From Sediminibacillus albus (GTDB lineage Bacteria > Bacillota > Bacilli > Bacillales > Amphibacillaceae): DNA of 64,000 bases. Location of the stretch: NCBI RefSeq assembly GCF_900101125.1, contig NZ_FNFL01000001.1, positions 558,001 through 622,000 of the forward strand. The letters run 5' to 3'. The stretch's first letter is position 1. Each line of letters starts with the position of its first letter. The notes below the pieces were generated by a model that made no database searches, was not told the DNA's origin, and was given only the letters and a program-made list of their open reading frames with translations. A program made the position numbers and the translations under genes. This document shows, one piece after another, positions 1-10,345 of the stretch.

Positions 1-394
1 AGTCTGCGTGTAATTCCGGTGTATGAACGCCGCCGCCAAACGGAGAACGGATGGTGACTGGCTGTCCTTTCGTTCCACCGGAACGGTAACGCATCCGTGC
101 CATTTGACCATTAATTGCGTCCATCGCCTCATAAACGAAGCCAAAGAATTGAATTTCTGGCACAGGACGGTACCCTTGCAAAGCAAGACCGATTGAAAGG
201 CCGCCAATTCCTGATTCAGCCAACGGTGTATCGAACACGCGCTCTTCGCCGAACTCGTCTTGTAGTCCTTCAGTGGCACGGAACACACCGCCGTTTTTAC
301 CGACGTCTTCACCGTAGACCAGCACATTTTCGTCATTTTTCAATTCTGTGCGCAATGCATCAGTGATCGCTTGAATCATTGTCATTTGTGCCAT
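1..394 (-). CDS. pdhB: Pyruvate dehydrogenase E1 component beta subunit (partial, N-terminal part)
   Basis: This is the thiamine-diphosphate-dependent decarboxylase beta chain; with PdhA it forms the E1 heterotetramer of the cytoplasmic pyruvate dehydrogenase complex. Only the first 131 or so codons are present and the gene runs off the left edge. The N-terminus reads [14 protein letters not shown], followed by the E1-beta segments [29 protein letters not shown] and EIQFFGF. The ATG lies 3 bp after the pdhA stop codon, so the two are co-transcribed and probably translationally coupled. pdhC and pdhD are expected beyond the edge. Identification is secure from the family motifs and the pdhA neighbour. 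Confidence 0.96.
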   Translation of the reverse strand, partial: MAQMTMIQAITDALRTELKNDENVLVYGEDVGKNGGVFRATEGLQDEFGEERVFDTPLAESGIGGLSIGLALQGYRPVPEIQFFGFVYEAMDAINGQMARMRYRSGGTKGQPVTIRSPFGGGVHTPELHAD

Positions 395-397
395 GAT

Positions 398-1486
<1,089 letters not shown>

Positions 1487-1607
1487 TCACCTCTTCCTTT
1501 CTCTTATCCTTTAGATTTGTCCCCGAGTAATCCGGGGTAAGTAAGACTGAATTTGAGTGGGTTGAACATTAGAATACACATTCAACTAAACTTAAGCAGA
1601 AAGCCCG

Positions 1608-1638
1608 CACAAAGGGGATTATTCCTTGTGTGTTTTAG
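1608..1638 (-). other. Hairpin in the long pdhA leader
   Basis: An imperfect inverted repeat (CACAAAGG against CCTTGTG, loop of about 8 bases) sits 130-160 bp before the pdhA start, inside the roughly 300-nt leader predicted from the promoter at 1786-1814. No T-tract follows, so it is not an obvious terminator. Apart from this hairpin, that promoter and the ykyA terminator, I see no gene between 1481 and 2080. Confidence 0.35.
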
Positions 1639-1785
1639 CCTTCCCCAAAGTTGAAAAAATCTGTACCAATTATTATAAAAATACAATACCCTATATTTAT
1701 TTACCTTAATCTAATGATGAAGCAATAAACAAACTGTTACATAGTTTATCTTTCAAATGACTGGTACAATTTTCACTCTGACTTT

Positions 1786-1814
1786 AGTTTAGCTTATTCA
1801 AAAGTGAGGGTCAA
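1786..1814 (-). promoter_or_regulatory. Sigma-A-type promoter of pdhA operon
   Basis: Read on the minus strand, TTGACC and TAAACT are separated by 17 bp, close to the housekeeping consensus. It points toward pdhA and predicts a transcript start near 1779, giving a leader of about 300 nt. It is the best promoter match in the pdhA-ykyA gap. Confidence 0.6.
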
Positions 1815-2033
1815 ACACTTTAACTGTTAATATTGTATTTTTTTATACGAGTTTTACCCGAGTTGTATAATTCCCGAATGATTTCGCCATCGAGCTGAAA
1901 TTACTGCTGTTTCATTAACTTGCTGTAACTGTATTAGTAATTCCCAGCTTATTTAGCCAAATGGAATAGCATCTTCTGTTTCTGTTGCCCGGCATTTCAT
2001 TTTAAATGTGGCGACAGTACTACCTATAAATAA

Positions 2034-2068
2034 CAAAAAGGCCTCCACACCCGACTGTGTGAAGGCCT
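2034..2068 (-). terminator. Rho-independent terminator of ykyA
   Basis: On the minus strand an 11-bp stem with one mismatch (GGCCTTCACAC with GTGTGGAGGCC) is followed by TTTTTGTTATTT. It lies 13 bp after the ykyA stop, so pdhA is probably transcribed mainly from its own promoter. Confidence 0.9.
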
Positions 2069-2080
2069 CAAAATTTGAAG

Positions 2081-2824
2081 TTAATTACTCTTTTCAGAAT
2101 CAGCTGGTTGTTCCGTTTCTTTTTCATCCTTTGTTTCGCTATCCTCTTCCTTGGAGTTGCTTTCGCCTTGCTTCTCATATTCTACATTCAATTCTGCCAG
2201 TTCATAAAATTTCTGTTTTAACTGATTGTATTTTTCTGTTTTTTCATTAAATGCCTGGTTAGCAGATATAACTTGATCATAACTAGCGTTTATCGAGTCA
2301 ATTTGGTCCCTTAATTCCTGCTCCTTCAACTCTTTATTCTGAAGCATTTCATATAGTTTTCTATCTTGTTCTAAAGCGGAGGAATAGGCTTTATTCAAGT
2401 CTTGATAGGCAGAATATCTTTCATCCATGGTAGCAGCCATATCTTCAGCTGCTGTTCGTACTTTCTCCTCATCCAAATCTTCAATTAAAGAATCAACCTT
2501 ATCAAATTCAGCTTTGGCTGCTTCTATACTTTCCTTTTCAGTTGCAAGCCGGTCAGCGCGCTTATCAATTAAATTCAATGCTTCCTGTGATAGTTTTTTG
2601 ACTTGGTCAAATTCTTCCATTCCAAGTGAGATGATTTGGTTATAAAGTTCTTTCTCCTGCTTTTCCAGTTCAACTAGCGGTTGTTGTTGATCTGCAAAAT
2701 CATTCTCCAGCACAACAGCCTCCTCTAAATGCTCGTACATCTTTTCTGCTGTAGACTGGCTGCTGCATGCTGTTAAAATGACTAGTAATACACCTATCAT
2801 CATCGTTGTTTTTCTCAGTGGCAA
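2081..2824 (-). CDS. ykyA: YkyA-family cell-wall-binding lipoprotein
   Basis: A 247-residue lipoprotein of the YkyA family, whose function is unknown (described as putative cell-wall binding). The N-terminus has a positively charged stretch, a hydrophobic core and a lipobox ending LTAC, so Cys20 should be lipidated and the protein held on the outer face of the membrane. The rest is strongly helical and charged, with probable coiled coil over residues 30-215, and an acidic, low-complexity tail. The start is TTG with AGGAGG 7 bases upstream. It sits upstream of pdhA as in Bacillus subtilis but has its own strong terminator. Confidence 0.9.
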   Translation of the reverse strand: MPLRKTTMMIGVLLVILTACSSQSTAEKMYEHLEEAVVLENDFADQQQPLVELEKQEKELYNQIISLGMEEFDQVKKLSQEALNLIDKRADRLATEKESIEAAKAEFDKVDSLIEDLDEEKVRTAAEDMAATMDERYSAYQDLNKAYSSALEQDRKLYEMLQNKELKEQELRDQIDSINASYDQVISANQAFNEKTEKYNQLKQKFYELAELNVEYEKQGESNSKEEDSETKDEKETEQPADSEKSN

Positions 2825-2994
2825 TGGTTCTCCTCCTAACTACTTGCTATGATAACCTTTTTTTATGTAAAGCGGCAATTACTTTTCCAATAATATAACA
2901 AAAAATCATTAATATAAAGAGGAAAGGGAACTACGAAAATAGATTTATTCTTATTTTATGAGATAAAATGTAAAACATGCTTGTTTGCATGTAT

Positions 2995-3023
2995 TTGAAT
3001 ACCTTCCCCTTGCGTTCTATGTT
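2995..3023 (+). promoter_or_regulatory. Putative sigma-A promoter of def
   Basis: TTGAAT and TATGTT are 17 bp apart, ending 42 bp before the def start codon. The -10 is imperfect, so this is a moderate call. Confidence 0.4.
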
Positions 3024-3065
3024 AAACTAAAACTCAGCAACGAATGCAATTTAGGAGTGAAGAAA

Positions 3066-3617
3066 ATGATTACGATGGATGATATTATCCGTGAGGGAAA
3101 TCCCATTTTAAACAAGACAGCGGAAGCTGTACCCTTACCCCCTAATAAGGAAGATATTGATATTCTAACTGAAATGCTGGATTACTTAAAAAACAGCCAG
3201 GATGAAAAAATAGCGGAACAATACGGATTAAGGCCGGGTGTAGGACTGGCTGCTCCTCAAATTGGACTTTCTAAACGAATGATAGCTGTTCATTTTGAGG
3301 ACTTTGACGGCAAACAGTACAGTTATGGACTGTTTAACCCGCGTATTATCAGTCATTCTGTTGAAAAAGCATATCTTACTACAGGAGAAGGCTGCCTATC
3401 TGTTGACAGGGAAGTCCCCGGATATGTACCGAGATACGCCAGAATTACTGTGAAAGCAACTGATTTGGATGGCAACGAAGTGAAATTGCGGCTGCGCGGG
3501 TATGCAGCGATCGTGTTCCAGCATGAAATTGACCATTTAAACGGCGTTATGTTTTATGATTATATAAATCACGAAAATCCATTCGAAGAACCAGAAAACG
3601 CCAAACCCATCGAGTAA
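3066..3617 (+). CDS. def: Peptide deformylase
   Basis: A 183-residue metalloenzyme that removes the N-formyl group from nascent proteins at the ribosome. All three family motifs are present: GVGLAAPQIG, EGCLSV and HEIDHLNG, supplying the Cys and two His metal ligands and the catalytic Glu. Length matches Bacillus subtilis DefB (YkrB). The start is the ATG preceded by TTAGGAGTGA; an upstream in-frame ATG at 2985 has no ribosome site. The gene is monocistronic, convergent with ykrA across a shared bidirectional terminator. Confidence 0.97.
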   Translation: MITMDDIIREGNPILNKTAEAVPLPPNKEDIDILTEMLDYLKNSQDEKIAEQYGLRPGVGLAAPQIGLSKRMIAVHFEDFDGKQYSYGLFNPRIISHSVEKAYLTTGEGCLSVDREVPGYVPRYARITVKATDLDGNEVKLRLRGYAAIVFQHEIDHLNGVMFYDYINHENPFEEPENAKPIE

Positions 3618-3685
3618 AACCAAAGTCTGAAGCAACTGTTTAGCAAAACTTACAGGCTGAACGGTTCCGAAGTTTGCAAGTATCA

Positions 3686-3725
3686 AAAAAGGGAGTGCTG
3701 CTTAATATGCAGCACTCCCTTTTTG
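3686..3725 (+). terminator. Bidirectional terminator between def and ykrA
   Basis: A perfect 11-bp stem (GGGAGTGCTGC with its complement, 7-base loop) is flanked by AAAAAA on one side and TTTTT on the other, so it can end transcripts from both def and ykrA. Confidence 0.93.
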
Positions 3726-4496
3726 CTATAATAACCCGATTTGTTTCATTCCTTTGAATAGTCCCGCTTTATCTACATCCTCTGTGATTAAGTCAGCAAC
3801 TTGTTTTAATTCCGGGACCGCATTCCCCATTGCAACGCCTGTCCCTACATGTTTAATCATTTCAATATCATTAAGGCCGTCTCCAAATGCATATGTATCT
3901 TTTATATCTAATCCGCTTGCTTCAATCAGCTTATCAACACCCACTGCTTTAGAGCCGCCCCCAGGCAGTACATCACATGAATAGTCATGCCAGCGAATGA
4001 AAGACAGAGCTTCATCATCATGGTAAGCTAACTCTTCCTGGTCCTCACAAAAAAGCAATGCCTGGTAAATTTCCTTCTTATAAAAGAACTCAGGGTCCAC
4101 TTGAGGGTACACGAATTTTAGGCTTGCTAAGCTATCGGAAATAAACGGGTCTTCCTTAACAGATGCCCTCATTCCTTCATGGTTTAAATAGACCATTGCA
4201 TGTCCTGACTGTGCAGCCTTTTTTGAAAGCGAGACGAGCTGTTCAACGGTCAAAGGGTTTTCATACACTGTCCTGCCTTCCAGAACTACATATTGACCAT
4301 TAAAGCAAACATAGGAATCGATGTTTAATTCTTCACGAATCTCCTTGATCATAAACGGTGCCCGTCCAGTTGCAATAGCCACATAAACACCGCTGCTTTG
4401 CAGGTCCTTCACCGCCTGCTTTGTTTCCTTTGGTATCTTCTTATCATGGTCAACGATGGTTCCGTCAATATCCAGAAAAACTATTTTTTGGGTCAT
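3726..4496 (-). CDS. ykrA: Cof-type HAD-superfamily phosphatase
   Basis: A 256-residue HAD hydrolase of the Cof/YkrA type that should dephosphorylate small phosphorylated metabolites; the substrate is unknown. Motif I is FLDIDGTIVD (nucleophile and acid Asp), motif II IATGR, and the C-terminal motif FGDGLNDIEM supplies the metal-binding aspartates. The C2-type cap domain lies between. I start at the ATG of MTQKIVFLD, preceded by GGGGATAGG; an extension of 51 residues upstream is open but unlike the family. Position between def and rpoY-rnjA matches Bacillus subtilis ykrA. Confidence 0.92.
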   Translation of the reverse strand: MTQKIVFLDIDGTIVDHDKKIPKETKQAVKDLQSSGVYVAIATGRAPFMIKEIREELNIDSYVCFNGQYVVLEGRTVYENPLTVEQLVSLSKKAAQSGHAMVYLNHEGMRASVKEDPFISDSLASLKFVYPQVDPEFFYKKEIYQALLFCEDQEELAYHDDEALSFIRWHDYSCDVLPGGGSKAVGVDKLIEASGLDIKDTYAFGDGLNDIEMIKHVGTGVAMGNAVPELKQVADLITEDVDKAGLFKGMKQIGLL

Positions 4497-4792
4497 CCTA
4501 TCCCCTGCCTTTACCTGTTGATTTATTCTTAACTGTTCTAGTTGCCTGATACATATACCATTGAATTTTCTCACTTGGTATAAGATGTCTAGTTCAGTAA
4601 AAAATATCATTACACGAGGCAGCAAAAAACTCAAGCTAAAATGTGGCAAAAAGAAAAAAATTAAAATAAGAAGCGCGTTTCTATTTCAATATTTGCCATT
4701 TCATACTATACTATAAATTAATAGGGATTGGATCGGTAAAACGTTTTTCTGTTGCTTTTCTTTGTGTATAAGGAAAGGAGCTGAAAGTAATA

Positions 4793-4894
4793 ATGCTAAA
4801 ACGTTTGAGGGAAAAGCTCAAAAAACAATGGAAAGGTTTGTTAGGTCGCGGGCGCAAAGGTGTACCTAGTACTTTTGAAAATGATTGTCGTTAA
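4793..4894 (+). CDS. Possible 33-residue basic peptide
   Basis: A short ORF encodes MLKRLREKLKKQWKG then LLGRGRKGVPSTFENDCR, ending in TAA. AAGGAAAGGAG lies upstream at a slightly long spacing of about 12 bases. The first half would form a cationic amphipathic helix; the C-terminus carries a single Cys. I recognise no family. It lies in the 350-bp gap between ykrA and rpoY on the rpoY strand and could be a small protein or a leader ORF. No transcription evidence can be read apart from AT-rich upstream DNA. Confidence 0.4.
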   Translation: MLKRLREKLKKQWKGLLGRGRKGVPSTFENDCR

Positions 4895-5020
4895 ACGTAA
4901 TAACTCTACTGCGTTATAAAAAAACTTACTGATAATAAACATGCTATGGACGATGTAAAGAAAAAGATGCTAAATACGGAGAAATAACTGGTAATAACTG
5001 ATTTGAGGAGAGATATATTA

Positions 5021-5230
5021 ATGGTATATAAAGTACTTTACCAGGAACTCCCCCGTGAAGTTCCTGTACGTGAAAGAACAAAAAGCTTATACTTTGAAGC
5101 TGATACAGAACGAGATGTAAGAAGAGTGCTCGCCAATCGCAATATCAATATCGAATTTATCCAGCAGCTTGATGAACCGCATTTGAATTATGAAAAGCAA
5201 TCCCCTGATTTTGAAGTGGAGTCTCTTTAA
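5021..5230 (+). CDS. rpoY: DNA-directed RNA polymerase epsilon subunit
   Basis: A 69-residue protein of the RpoY (formerly YkzG) family, a small accessory subunit that binds RNA polymerase in Firmicutes. The sequence [20 protein letters not shown] and the length fit the family. The start is the ATG 14 or so bases after GAGGAGAG; a longer reading from 5003 adds six residues and overlaps that ribosome site. Only 3 bp separate its stop from rnjA, so the two form an operon as in Bacillus subtilis. Confidence 0.96.
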   Translation: MVYKVLYQELPREVPVRERTKSLYFEADTERDVRRVLANRNINIEFIQQLDEPHLNYEKQSPDFEVESL

Positions 5231-5233
5231 CCG

Positions 5234-6901
5234 ATGAAATTTGTTAAAAATGACCAGACAGCTGTTTTTGCACTTGGCGGATTAGGCGAAATCGGAAAAA
5301 ATATGTACGGTATTCAATTCCAGGATGAAATCATTATCGTGGATTCAGGTATTAAATTCCCTGAAGATGAATTACTCGGCATTGATTATGTCATTCCTGA
5401 TTATACCTATCTTGTGCAAAACCAGGACAAAATTAAAGGATTATTCATCACTCACGGGCATGAGGATCATATTGGAGGTATACCTTACCTTCTTAAACAA
5501 ATCAATGTCCCTATCTATGCTGGAAAACTTGCGATTGAATTAATTAAAAATAAATTAGATGAACATGGTCTTTTGCGAAATGCTAAATTAAACACATTTC
5601 AAGAGGACGACGTAATAAAATTTCGTAAAACATCAGTTACCTTTTTCCGTACTACTCATAGCATCCCTGATTCTTATGGAATCGTAGTGAAAACACCTCC
5701 AGGCAATGTTGTCCATACTGGTGACTTTAAATTTGATTTCACTCCGGTAGGCGAACCTGCAAATTTGGCCAAAATGGCTGAAATAGGAAAAGAAGGTGTA
5801 CTTTGTTTATTATCAGACAGCACTAATAGTGAGGTACCTGGTTTTACCATGTCCGAACGCGTAGTAGGCGATAGCATTAGCGACATTTTTGGCCGTACCA
5901 ACGGAAGGCTTATTTTTGCTACTTTTGCTTCTAATATCCACCGCTTGCAGCAAGTTGTCGAATCTGCTGTCAAACATAACCGTAAAGTTGCGGTGTTTGG
6001 AAGAAGTATGGAAGCAGCCATTAACATTGGCCAAGAGTTAGGCTATATCAGAGCCCCTAAAGACACTTTCATTGATGCCCAGCAGCTAAACCGACTGCCT
6101 GCAAATGAAGTAACTATTCTTTGTACAGGTTCTCAAGGAGAACCAATGGCTGCCCTTTCCAGAGTTGCCAACGGAACTCATAGGCAAATACAAATTATGC
6201 CTGGCGATACGGTAGTATTTTCTTCCTCTCCAATCCCTGGGAATACCGTAAGCGTCAGCAGAACGATCAATATGCTTTATCGGGCGGGCGCCGAAGTAAT
6301 CCACGGTCCGTTAAATGATATTCATACTTCCGGTCATGGCAGCCAACAGGAACAAATGCTCATGCTCCGGCTGATCAGACCTAAATACTTTATGGCTATT
6401 CACGGAGAATACCGGATGCTGAAGGAACATACAAAACTTGCCCATGCATGCGATATCGATCCCGGCAACTGTTTTGTTATGGATAATGGTGATGTGCTGG
6501 CCCTTGGTAAAGACAATGCCATGGTCGCAGGAAAGATCCCTTCCGGCTCAGTATATGTCGACGGAAGCGGGATAGGCGATATCGGAAATATTGTTCTGCG
6601 CGACCGCCGAATCCTTTCCGAGGAAGGACTAGTTATCGTAGTCGTCAGCATTGATATGAAAGGATTCAGAATTGCCTCTGGCCCAGATATCATTTCTCGT
6701 GGTTTTGTTTATATGAGAGAATCAGAAGACCTTATTAAGGAAGCGCAAAAATTGGTTTCAACTCACCTTAATAAAGTGATGGAAAGACGGACGACCCAAT
6801 GGTCTGAAATCAAAAATGAGATAACAGACACAGTTGCTCCGTTCTTTTATGAAAAAACCAAGCGTAAGCCAATGGTACTGCCGATAATCATGGAAGTGTA
6901 A
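5234..6901 (+). CDS. rnjA: Ribonuclease J1
   Basis: A 555-residue bifunctional 5'-exonuclease and endonuclease of the metallo-beta-lactamase/beta-CASP family, central to mRNA decay and 16S rRNA processing. Residues 74-79 form the HxHxDH zinc motif (HGHEDH), followed by HTGDFKFD and SDSTN; beta-CASP motifs include [10 protein letters not shown] and the C-terminal HTSGHGS and HGEYRML. Length equals the Bacillus subtilis enzyme. It is the second gene of the rpoY-rnjA operon, with GGAG 13 bases upstream inside the rpoY end, and is followed by a terminator. Confidence 0.98.
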   Translation: MKFVKNDQTAVFALGGLGEIGKNMYGIQFQDEIIIVDSGIKFPEDELLGIDYVIPDYTYLVQNQDKIKGLFITHGHEDHIGGIPYLLKQINVPIYAGKLAIELIKNKLDEHGLLRNAKLNTFQEDDVIKFRKTSVTFFRTTHSIPDSYGIVVKTPPGNVVHTGDFKFDFTPVGEPANLAKMAEIGKEGVLCLLSDSTNSEVPGFTMSERVVGDSISDIFGRTNGRLIFATFASNIHRLQQVVESAVKHNRKVAVFGRSMEAAINIGQELGYIRAPKDTFIDAQQLNRLPANEVTILCTGSQGEPMAALSRVANGTHRQIQIMPGDTVVFSSSPIPGNTVSVSRTINMLYRAGAEVIHGPLNDIHTSGHGSQQEQMLMLRLIRPKYFMAIHGEYRMLKEHTKLAHACDIDPGNCFVMDNGDVLALGKDNAMVAGKIPSGSVYVDGSGIGDIGNIVLRDRRILSEEGLVIVVVSIDMKGFRIASGPDIISRGFVYMRESEDLIKEAQKLVSTHLNKVMERRTTQWSEIKNEITDTVAPFFYEKTKRKPMVLPIIMEV

Positions 6902-6905
6902 TACC

Positions 6906-6941
6906 AAAAACCCCCCTCCTGAACTAGGAAGGGGGTTTTTT
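6906..6941 (+). terminator. Bidirectional terminator between rnjA and ktrC
   Basis: A CCCCCCTCCT ... AGGAAGGGGG stem with one mismatch, 5-base loop and TTTTTT on the plus side; an A-run upstream allows use by the convergent ktrC transcript as well. Confidence 0.88.
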
Positions 6942-6948
6942 GAATGTG

Positions 6949-7617
6949 TTAATCATCATCTACAACTAAATGCTTTTCAAATCTGCTAATATCTTTATCT
7001 GCACCAATTACAATCAGAATATCATCATGCTTGATGACTTCATCCGGCATTGGAGAAACATTTATGTGTTTGGCTTGTTTAATTGCTACCACGTTACATC
7101 CGTAGTTGGCCCGAATATCCAAGTCAACCAGCGTTTTTCCGCTCATTTTTCGGCCAGCTTTTACCTCGGCGATACTATACTCGTCGGATAGTTCCAAATG
7201 ATCGAGTATGTTATTTGAAATCATGCTGTGGGCTATTCTTTTGCCCATGTCTCTTTCCGGATGAACGACATGGTCTGCGCCAATCTTGTTTAGTACTTTC
7301 TCATGATAGTCGTTTTGGGCTTTGACTGTTATTTTACCTATACCTAATTCTTTCAGCATAAGTGTAGTTAAAATGCTCGATTGAATATTATCGCCGATAG
7401 CGACTATCACATGATCAAAGTTTCTGATCCCCAGTTCTTTTAAGACCTTTTCATCTGTGGTATCTGCTATAACTGCATGTGATGCAATATTCTTGTACTC
7501 ATTGACTTTGTCTTCGGCCAAGTCTATTGCTAGCACGTGCATCCCTTCTTTACTAAGTTCACGGCAAATGCTTCCTCCGAATCGACCTAGTCCGATGACT
7601 GCAAAATCTCTACCCAT
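6949..7617 (-). CDS. ktrC: Ktr potassium uptake regulatory subunit (RCK protein)
   Basis: A 222-residue cytosolic RCK protein that gates a KtrD/KtrB-type potassium channel subunit in response to nucleotides. An N-terminal Rossmann fold starts FAVIGLGRFGGSI (GxGxxG) with the adenosine-ribose acidic residue in VLAIDLAE; the RCK-C domain occupies about residues 135-222. I start at the ATG of MGRDFAV, preceded by TATGGAGGAAG at 7 bases; 11 more residues upstream are open. No channel subunit is in the window. Its position beside rnjA matches Bacillus subtilis ktrC (ykqB). Confidence 0.94.
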   Translation of the reverse strand: MGRDFAVIGLGRFGGSICRELSKEGMHVLAIDLAEDKVNEYKNIASHAVIADTTDEKVLKELGIRNFDHVIVAIGDNIQSSILTTLMLKELGIGKITVKAQNDYHEKVLNKIGADHVVHPERDMGKRIAHSMISNNILDHLELSDEYSIAEVKAGRKMSGKTLVDLDIRANYGCNVVAIKQAKHINVSPMPDEVIKHDDILIVIGADKDISRFEKHLVVDDD

Positions 7618-7689
7618 GCGTCTTCCTCCATATCTAATTAATGCTTTCATAAGTCTATCACATTTTCGGGAGAAAAGGCAGGGACTGGA

Positions 7690-8703
7690 CTATTTTTTCC
7701 CCTTCACATAATCTGCATCAAACAAAAACATTTTCATTAACATAAATAAGGATGGTATTAGTAACAGCAACCCAAGAATGAATGCTATAACTAACGCCAA
7801 TCCCATCGCTTCATGGGCTGCCCCCTGATGCACCGTTACATAAGGATAAAGCAAGTACGGCATGTGACCGGCGCCATACCCGAAAAAAGCAAAGAAAAAT
7901 TGGAACATGACAAAAACAAACGCCAATCCATATCGTTTTCCTTGATATATCAACCACATAGCAATAGAAAAACATCCTACGGACAATCCGAACACCCACC
8001 ACAAGTCAATCATATTTTGAAAATGTTCCATATTATGCTGACTCAATGCAATAAAAGTCGTTAAGCTTGCGATAATTGTAGGGAAACTCCAAAACAGTGC
8101 ATACTTTCGCACCAGCCCGAGTGCCTGGCCATCATTCGCCCTGTTTGCATAAAAGGCCAGAAAGGACGAGCTTATATATAGGACTGAGACAATCGCAAGC
8201 AAAACAACACTCCAGGAATAGGGGCTAGTAATTAATTCTCCTGTCAACAACCTGACATCGCCATTTATTTCCTGGATAAACCCGCCTTCCGATATCGTCA
8301 ATGCCGTGGAAAGCGCAGCAGGAATTAACAATCCTGTAGCTCCATATAAAAACATGTAAACATTACTTCGTTTAGAACCGTAGTTTTCAAACGCGTAAAA
8401 TGACCCTCTAATGGCTATAAGGACAATAGCAATACTTCCCGGTATTAACAGTGTTTGTCCATAATAATAGGCTGTGTCAGGAAAGAAACCAATCAGCCCG
8501 ACAAAAAAGAATACAAAAAATACATTGGTGACTTCCCAAACAGGAGACAAATATCTTGAGATTAATTGATTAATCAAATGATCTTTTTTCGTCTGCTTCG
8601 CATAATATGCAAAAAAACCTGCACCGAAGTCAACAGAAGCCACTATCAGGTAACCATAAAGAAACAACCATAATACAATGATACCTGTCATTTCATAGCT
8701 CAT
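7690..8703 (-). CDS. cydB: Cytochrome bd quinol oxidase subunit II
   Basis: A 337-residue integral membrane subunit of a bd-type quinol:oxygen oxidoreductase, with about nine hydrophobic segments spread through the chain. The opening TGIIVLWLFLYGYLIVASVDFG resembles the conserved CydB start, and the central WEVTNVFFVFFFVGLIGFFP is typical. It overlaps cydA by 4 bp (ATGA), so translation is coupled. No cydC/cydD assembly exporter follows; the next gene downstream is the convergent-spaced ktrC. Confidence 0.9.
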   Translation of the reverse strand: MSYEMTGIIVLWLFLYGYLIVASVDFGAGFFAYYAKQTKKDHLINQLISRYLSPVWEVTNVFFVFFFVGLIGFFPDTAYYYGQTLLIPGSIAIVLIAIRGSFYAFENYGSKRSNVYMFLYGATGLLIPAALSTALTISEGGFIQEINGDVRLLTGELITSPYSWSVVLLAIVSVLYISSSFLAFYANRANDGQALGLVRKYALFWSFPTIIASLTTFIALSQHNMEHFQNMIDLWWVFGLSVGCFSIAMWLIYQGKRYGLAFVFVMFQFFFAFFGYGAGHMPYLLYPYVTVHQGAAHEAMGLALVIAFILGLLLLIPSLFMLMKMFLFDADYVKGKK

Positions 8704-10052
8704 GAAAAATCATCCTTTTTCGGAATATGTGGGTAGCGCTGTTCCAACTCAAGCTCGACAGGATTATTTCTGAATAACTTCCTTAGAACGCTGACTCCGA
8801 TCACTCCTAACGCAATATATAAAGCCAAGAACAGGAAAAACATCCAGCCGACATGCGGACTAGTGGTAGCAGCTTCTGCTACTTTCATATATCCTCTTAA
8901 AATCCATGGCTGGCGTCCCACTTCTGCAAGTATCCAGCCAAATTCGATGGCAATCATAGCCAAAGGGCCGTTGAGAACAATTAACCAAAGCAGCAGTTTA
9001 TTTTCTTCATTCCATTTACGTATCCTCAAAAAGATTAAATAAAGCATAGAAATACCTAAAGCATACATTCCAAGGATTACCATTCCATCAAATAAATAAT
9101 GGATCCATAATGGCGGGAGCAACGCTTCATCAAATTCTTCCAAACCTGTTACCTCACTGTTAAAATCGCCAAAAGATAAAAAACTTAGAAACTTCGGCAG
9201 CCTTATCGCATTTTCGACCTCATTTTGGTCATTAAGTGTGCCGAATAATATTAAATCAGCCCCCGTTTCTGTATCAAAGTGCCATTCATAGGAAGCAAGC
9301 TTTTCTGGCTGATGCTCTGCCAGATATTTTGCTGAAACGTCGCCTGCTATGGCAGTCAATAAAGCAAATATCAGCGTAGCGGACATAGAAAGCTTCAATG
9401 CTTTCTTGTAATATGGATTGGATTTCTTTTTAATGATATTAAAGGCAGTAATTGCTGCCAGGATTGCTGCCGATGCCAAATAGGCCGATGAAACGACATG
9501 AAAAATTTTTGCAGGGGCCGCAGGATTCAGAATAGCAGCAATTGGATCAATCGATGTGATTGTCCGTCCATTAAGCTCAAACCCTTGCGGCGCATTCATA
9601 AAAGCATTTACTGTTGTTATAAATACAGCGGACATCGTCGATCCGATAATGACCGGGATGGATAACAACCAGTGATATATTGGTTTGCTAAAACGATCCC
9701 ATGTATAAAGATATGCCCCTAAAAAAATTGCCTCAAAGAAAAAAGCGAAGGTTTCCATGAATAATGGCAAGCTGATTACATTTCCGGCGATTTGCATGAA
9801 GCTTGGCCACAACAAAGAAAGCTGTAGTCCGATTGCTGTACCAGTAACTACGCCAATAGCTACTGTTATAACGAAACCCCGTGTCCATCTGCGGGCAAGC
9901 AGTATGTAATGCGGATCGCCCTTCTTGATGCCGATAAACTCAGCAATAGAGATCATCAATGGAACTCCGACACCGATTGTTGCGAAAATTATATGAAAGC
10001 CTAACGTTAATGACGTTAAAGCTCTACTCATCGTTACACTATCCGCTAACAC
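8700..10052 (-). CDS. cydA: Cytochrome bd quinol oxidase subunit I
   Basis: A 450-residue heme-bearing subunit of the cytochrome bd oxidase, which reduces oxygen with quinol at low oxygen tension. The N-terminal ALTSLTLGFHIIFATIGVG contains the conserved heme-ligand His, and WILAEVGRQPWI is the family hallmark (GRQPW). The periplasmic Q-loop is short, as in other Gram-positive CydA/YthA proteins. The start is GTG with AGGAGGGGGG upstream. The long upstream gap may hold redox control; I could not identify a clear Rex site there. A terminator separates it from the ABC genes upstream. Confidence 0.93.
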   Translation of the reverse strand: MLADSVTMSRALTSLTLGFHIIFATIGVGVPLMISIAEFIGIKKGDPHYILLARRWTRGFVITVAIGVVTGTAIGLQLSLLWPSFMQIAGNVISLPLFMETFAFFFEAIFLGAYLYTWDRFSKPIYHWLLSIPVIIGSTMSAVFITTVNAFMNAPQGFELNGRTITSIDPIAAILNPAAPAKIFHVVSSAYLASAAILAAITAFNIIKKKSNPYYKKALKLSMSATLIFALLTAIAGDVSAKYLAEHQPEKLASYEWHFDTETGADLILFGTLNDQNEVENAIRLPKFLSFLSFGDFNSEVTGLEEFDEALLPPLWIHYLFDGMVILGMYALGISMLYLIFLRIRKWNEENKLLLWLIVLNGPLAMIAIEFGWILAEVGRQPWILRGYMKVAEAATTSPHVGWMFFLFLALYIALGVIGVSVLRKLFRNNPVELELEQRYPHIPKKDDFS

Positions 10053-10248
10053 GCGAATCCCCCCTCCTAATTTGCTCGATATTGATCAAAGTAATATAAT
10101 CCTATCTTTTTCCCTATTAGCCTAAACTGCTATCGGATAAACACCGATTATTGGAAAGAATTTTTCCTAGATTCTACAATATCGTGCTTTTTAGGAGCAA
10201 CCTCCTGTCAACTGCTTTCATTATATGTACGTTAGATGGGAAAATGAC

Positions 10249-10335
10249 AAAAAAAAGACTGCCCTTGCCGCGACATCTATCCACTGCTTAATAAATATAT
10301 ACTAAGCGGGAAGATGTTACGGAAAAGACAGTTTC
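10249..10335 (-). terminator. Large branched terminator after the ABC exporter operon
   Basis: On the minus strand nested pairings (ACTGTC/GGGCAGT, CCGtaACATCT/AGATGTcgCGG and an inner GCTTA/TAAGC) fold into a long stem structure followed by T8. It begins just past the ABC2 stop and precedes cydA, making cydAB a separate unit. The multi-part pairing is less certain than its end. Confidence 0.65.
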
Positions 10336-10345
10336 CTACACTATT

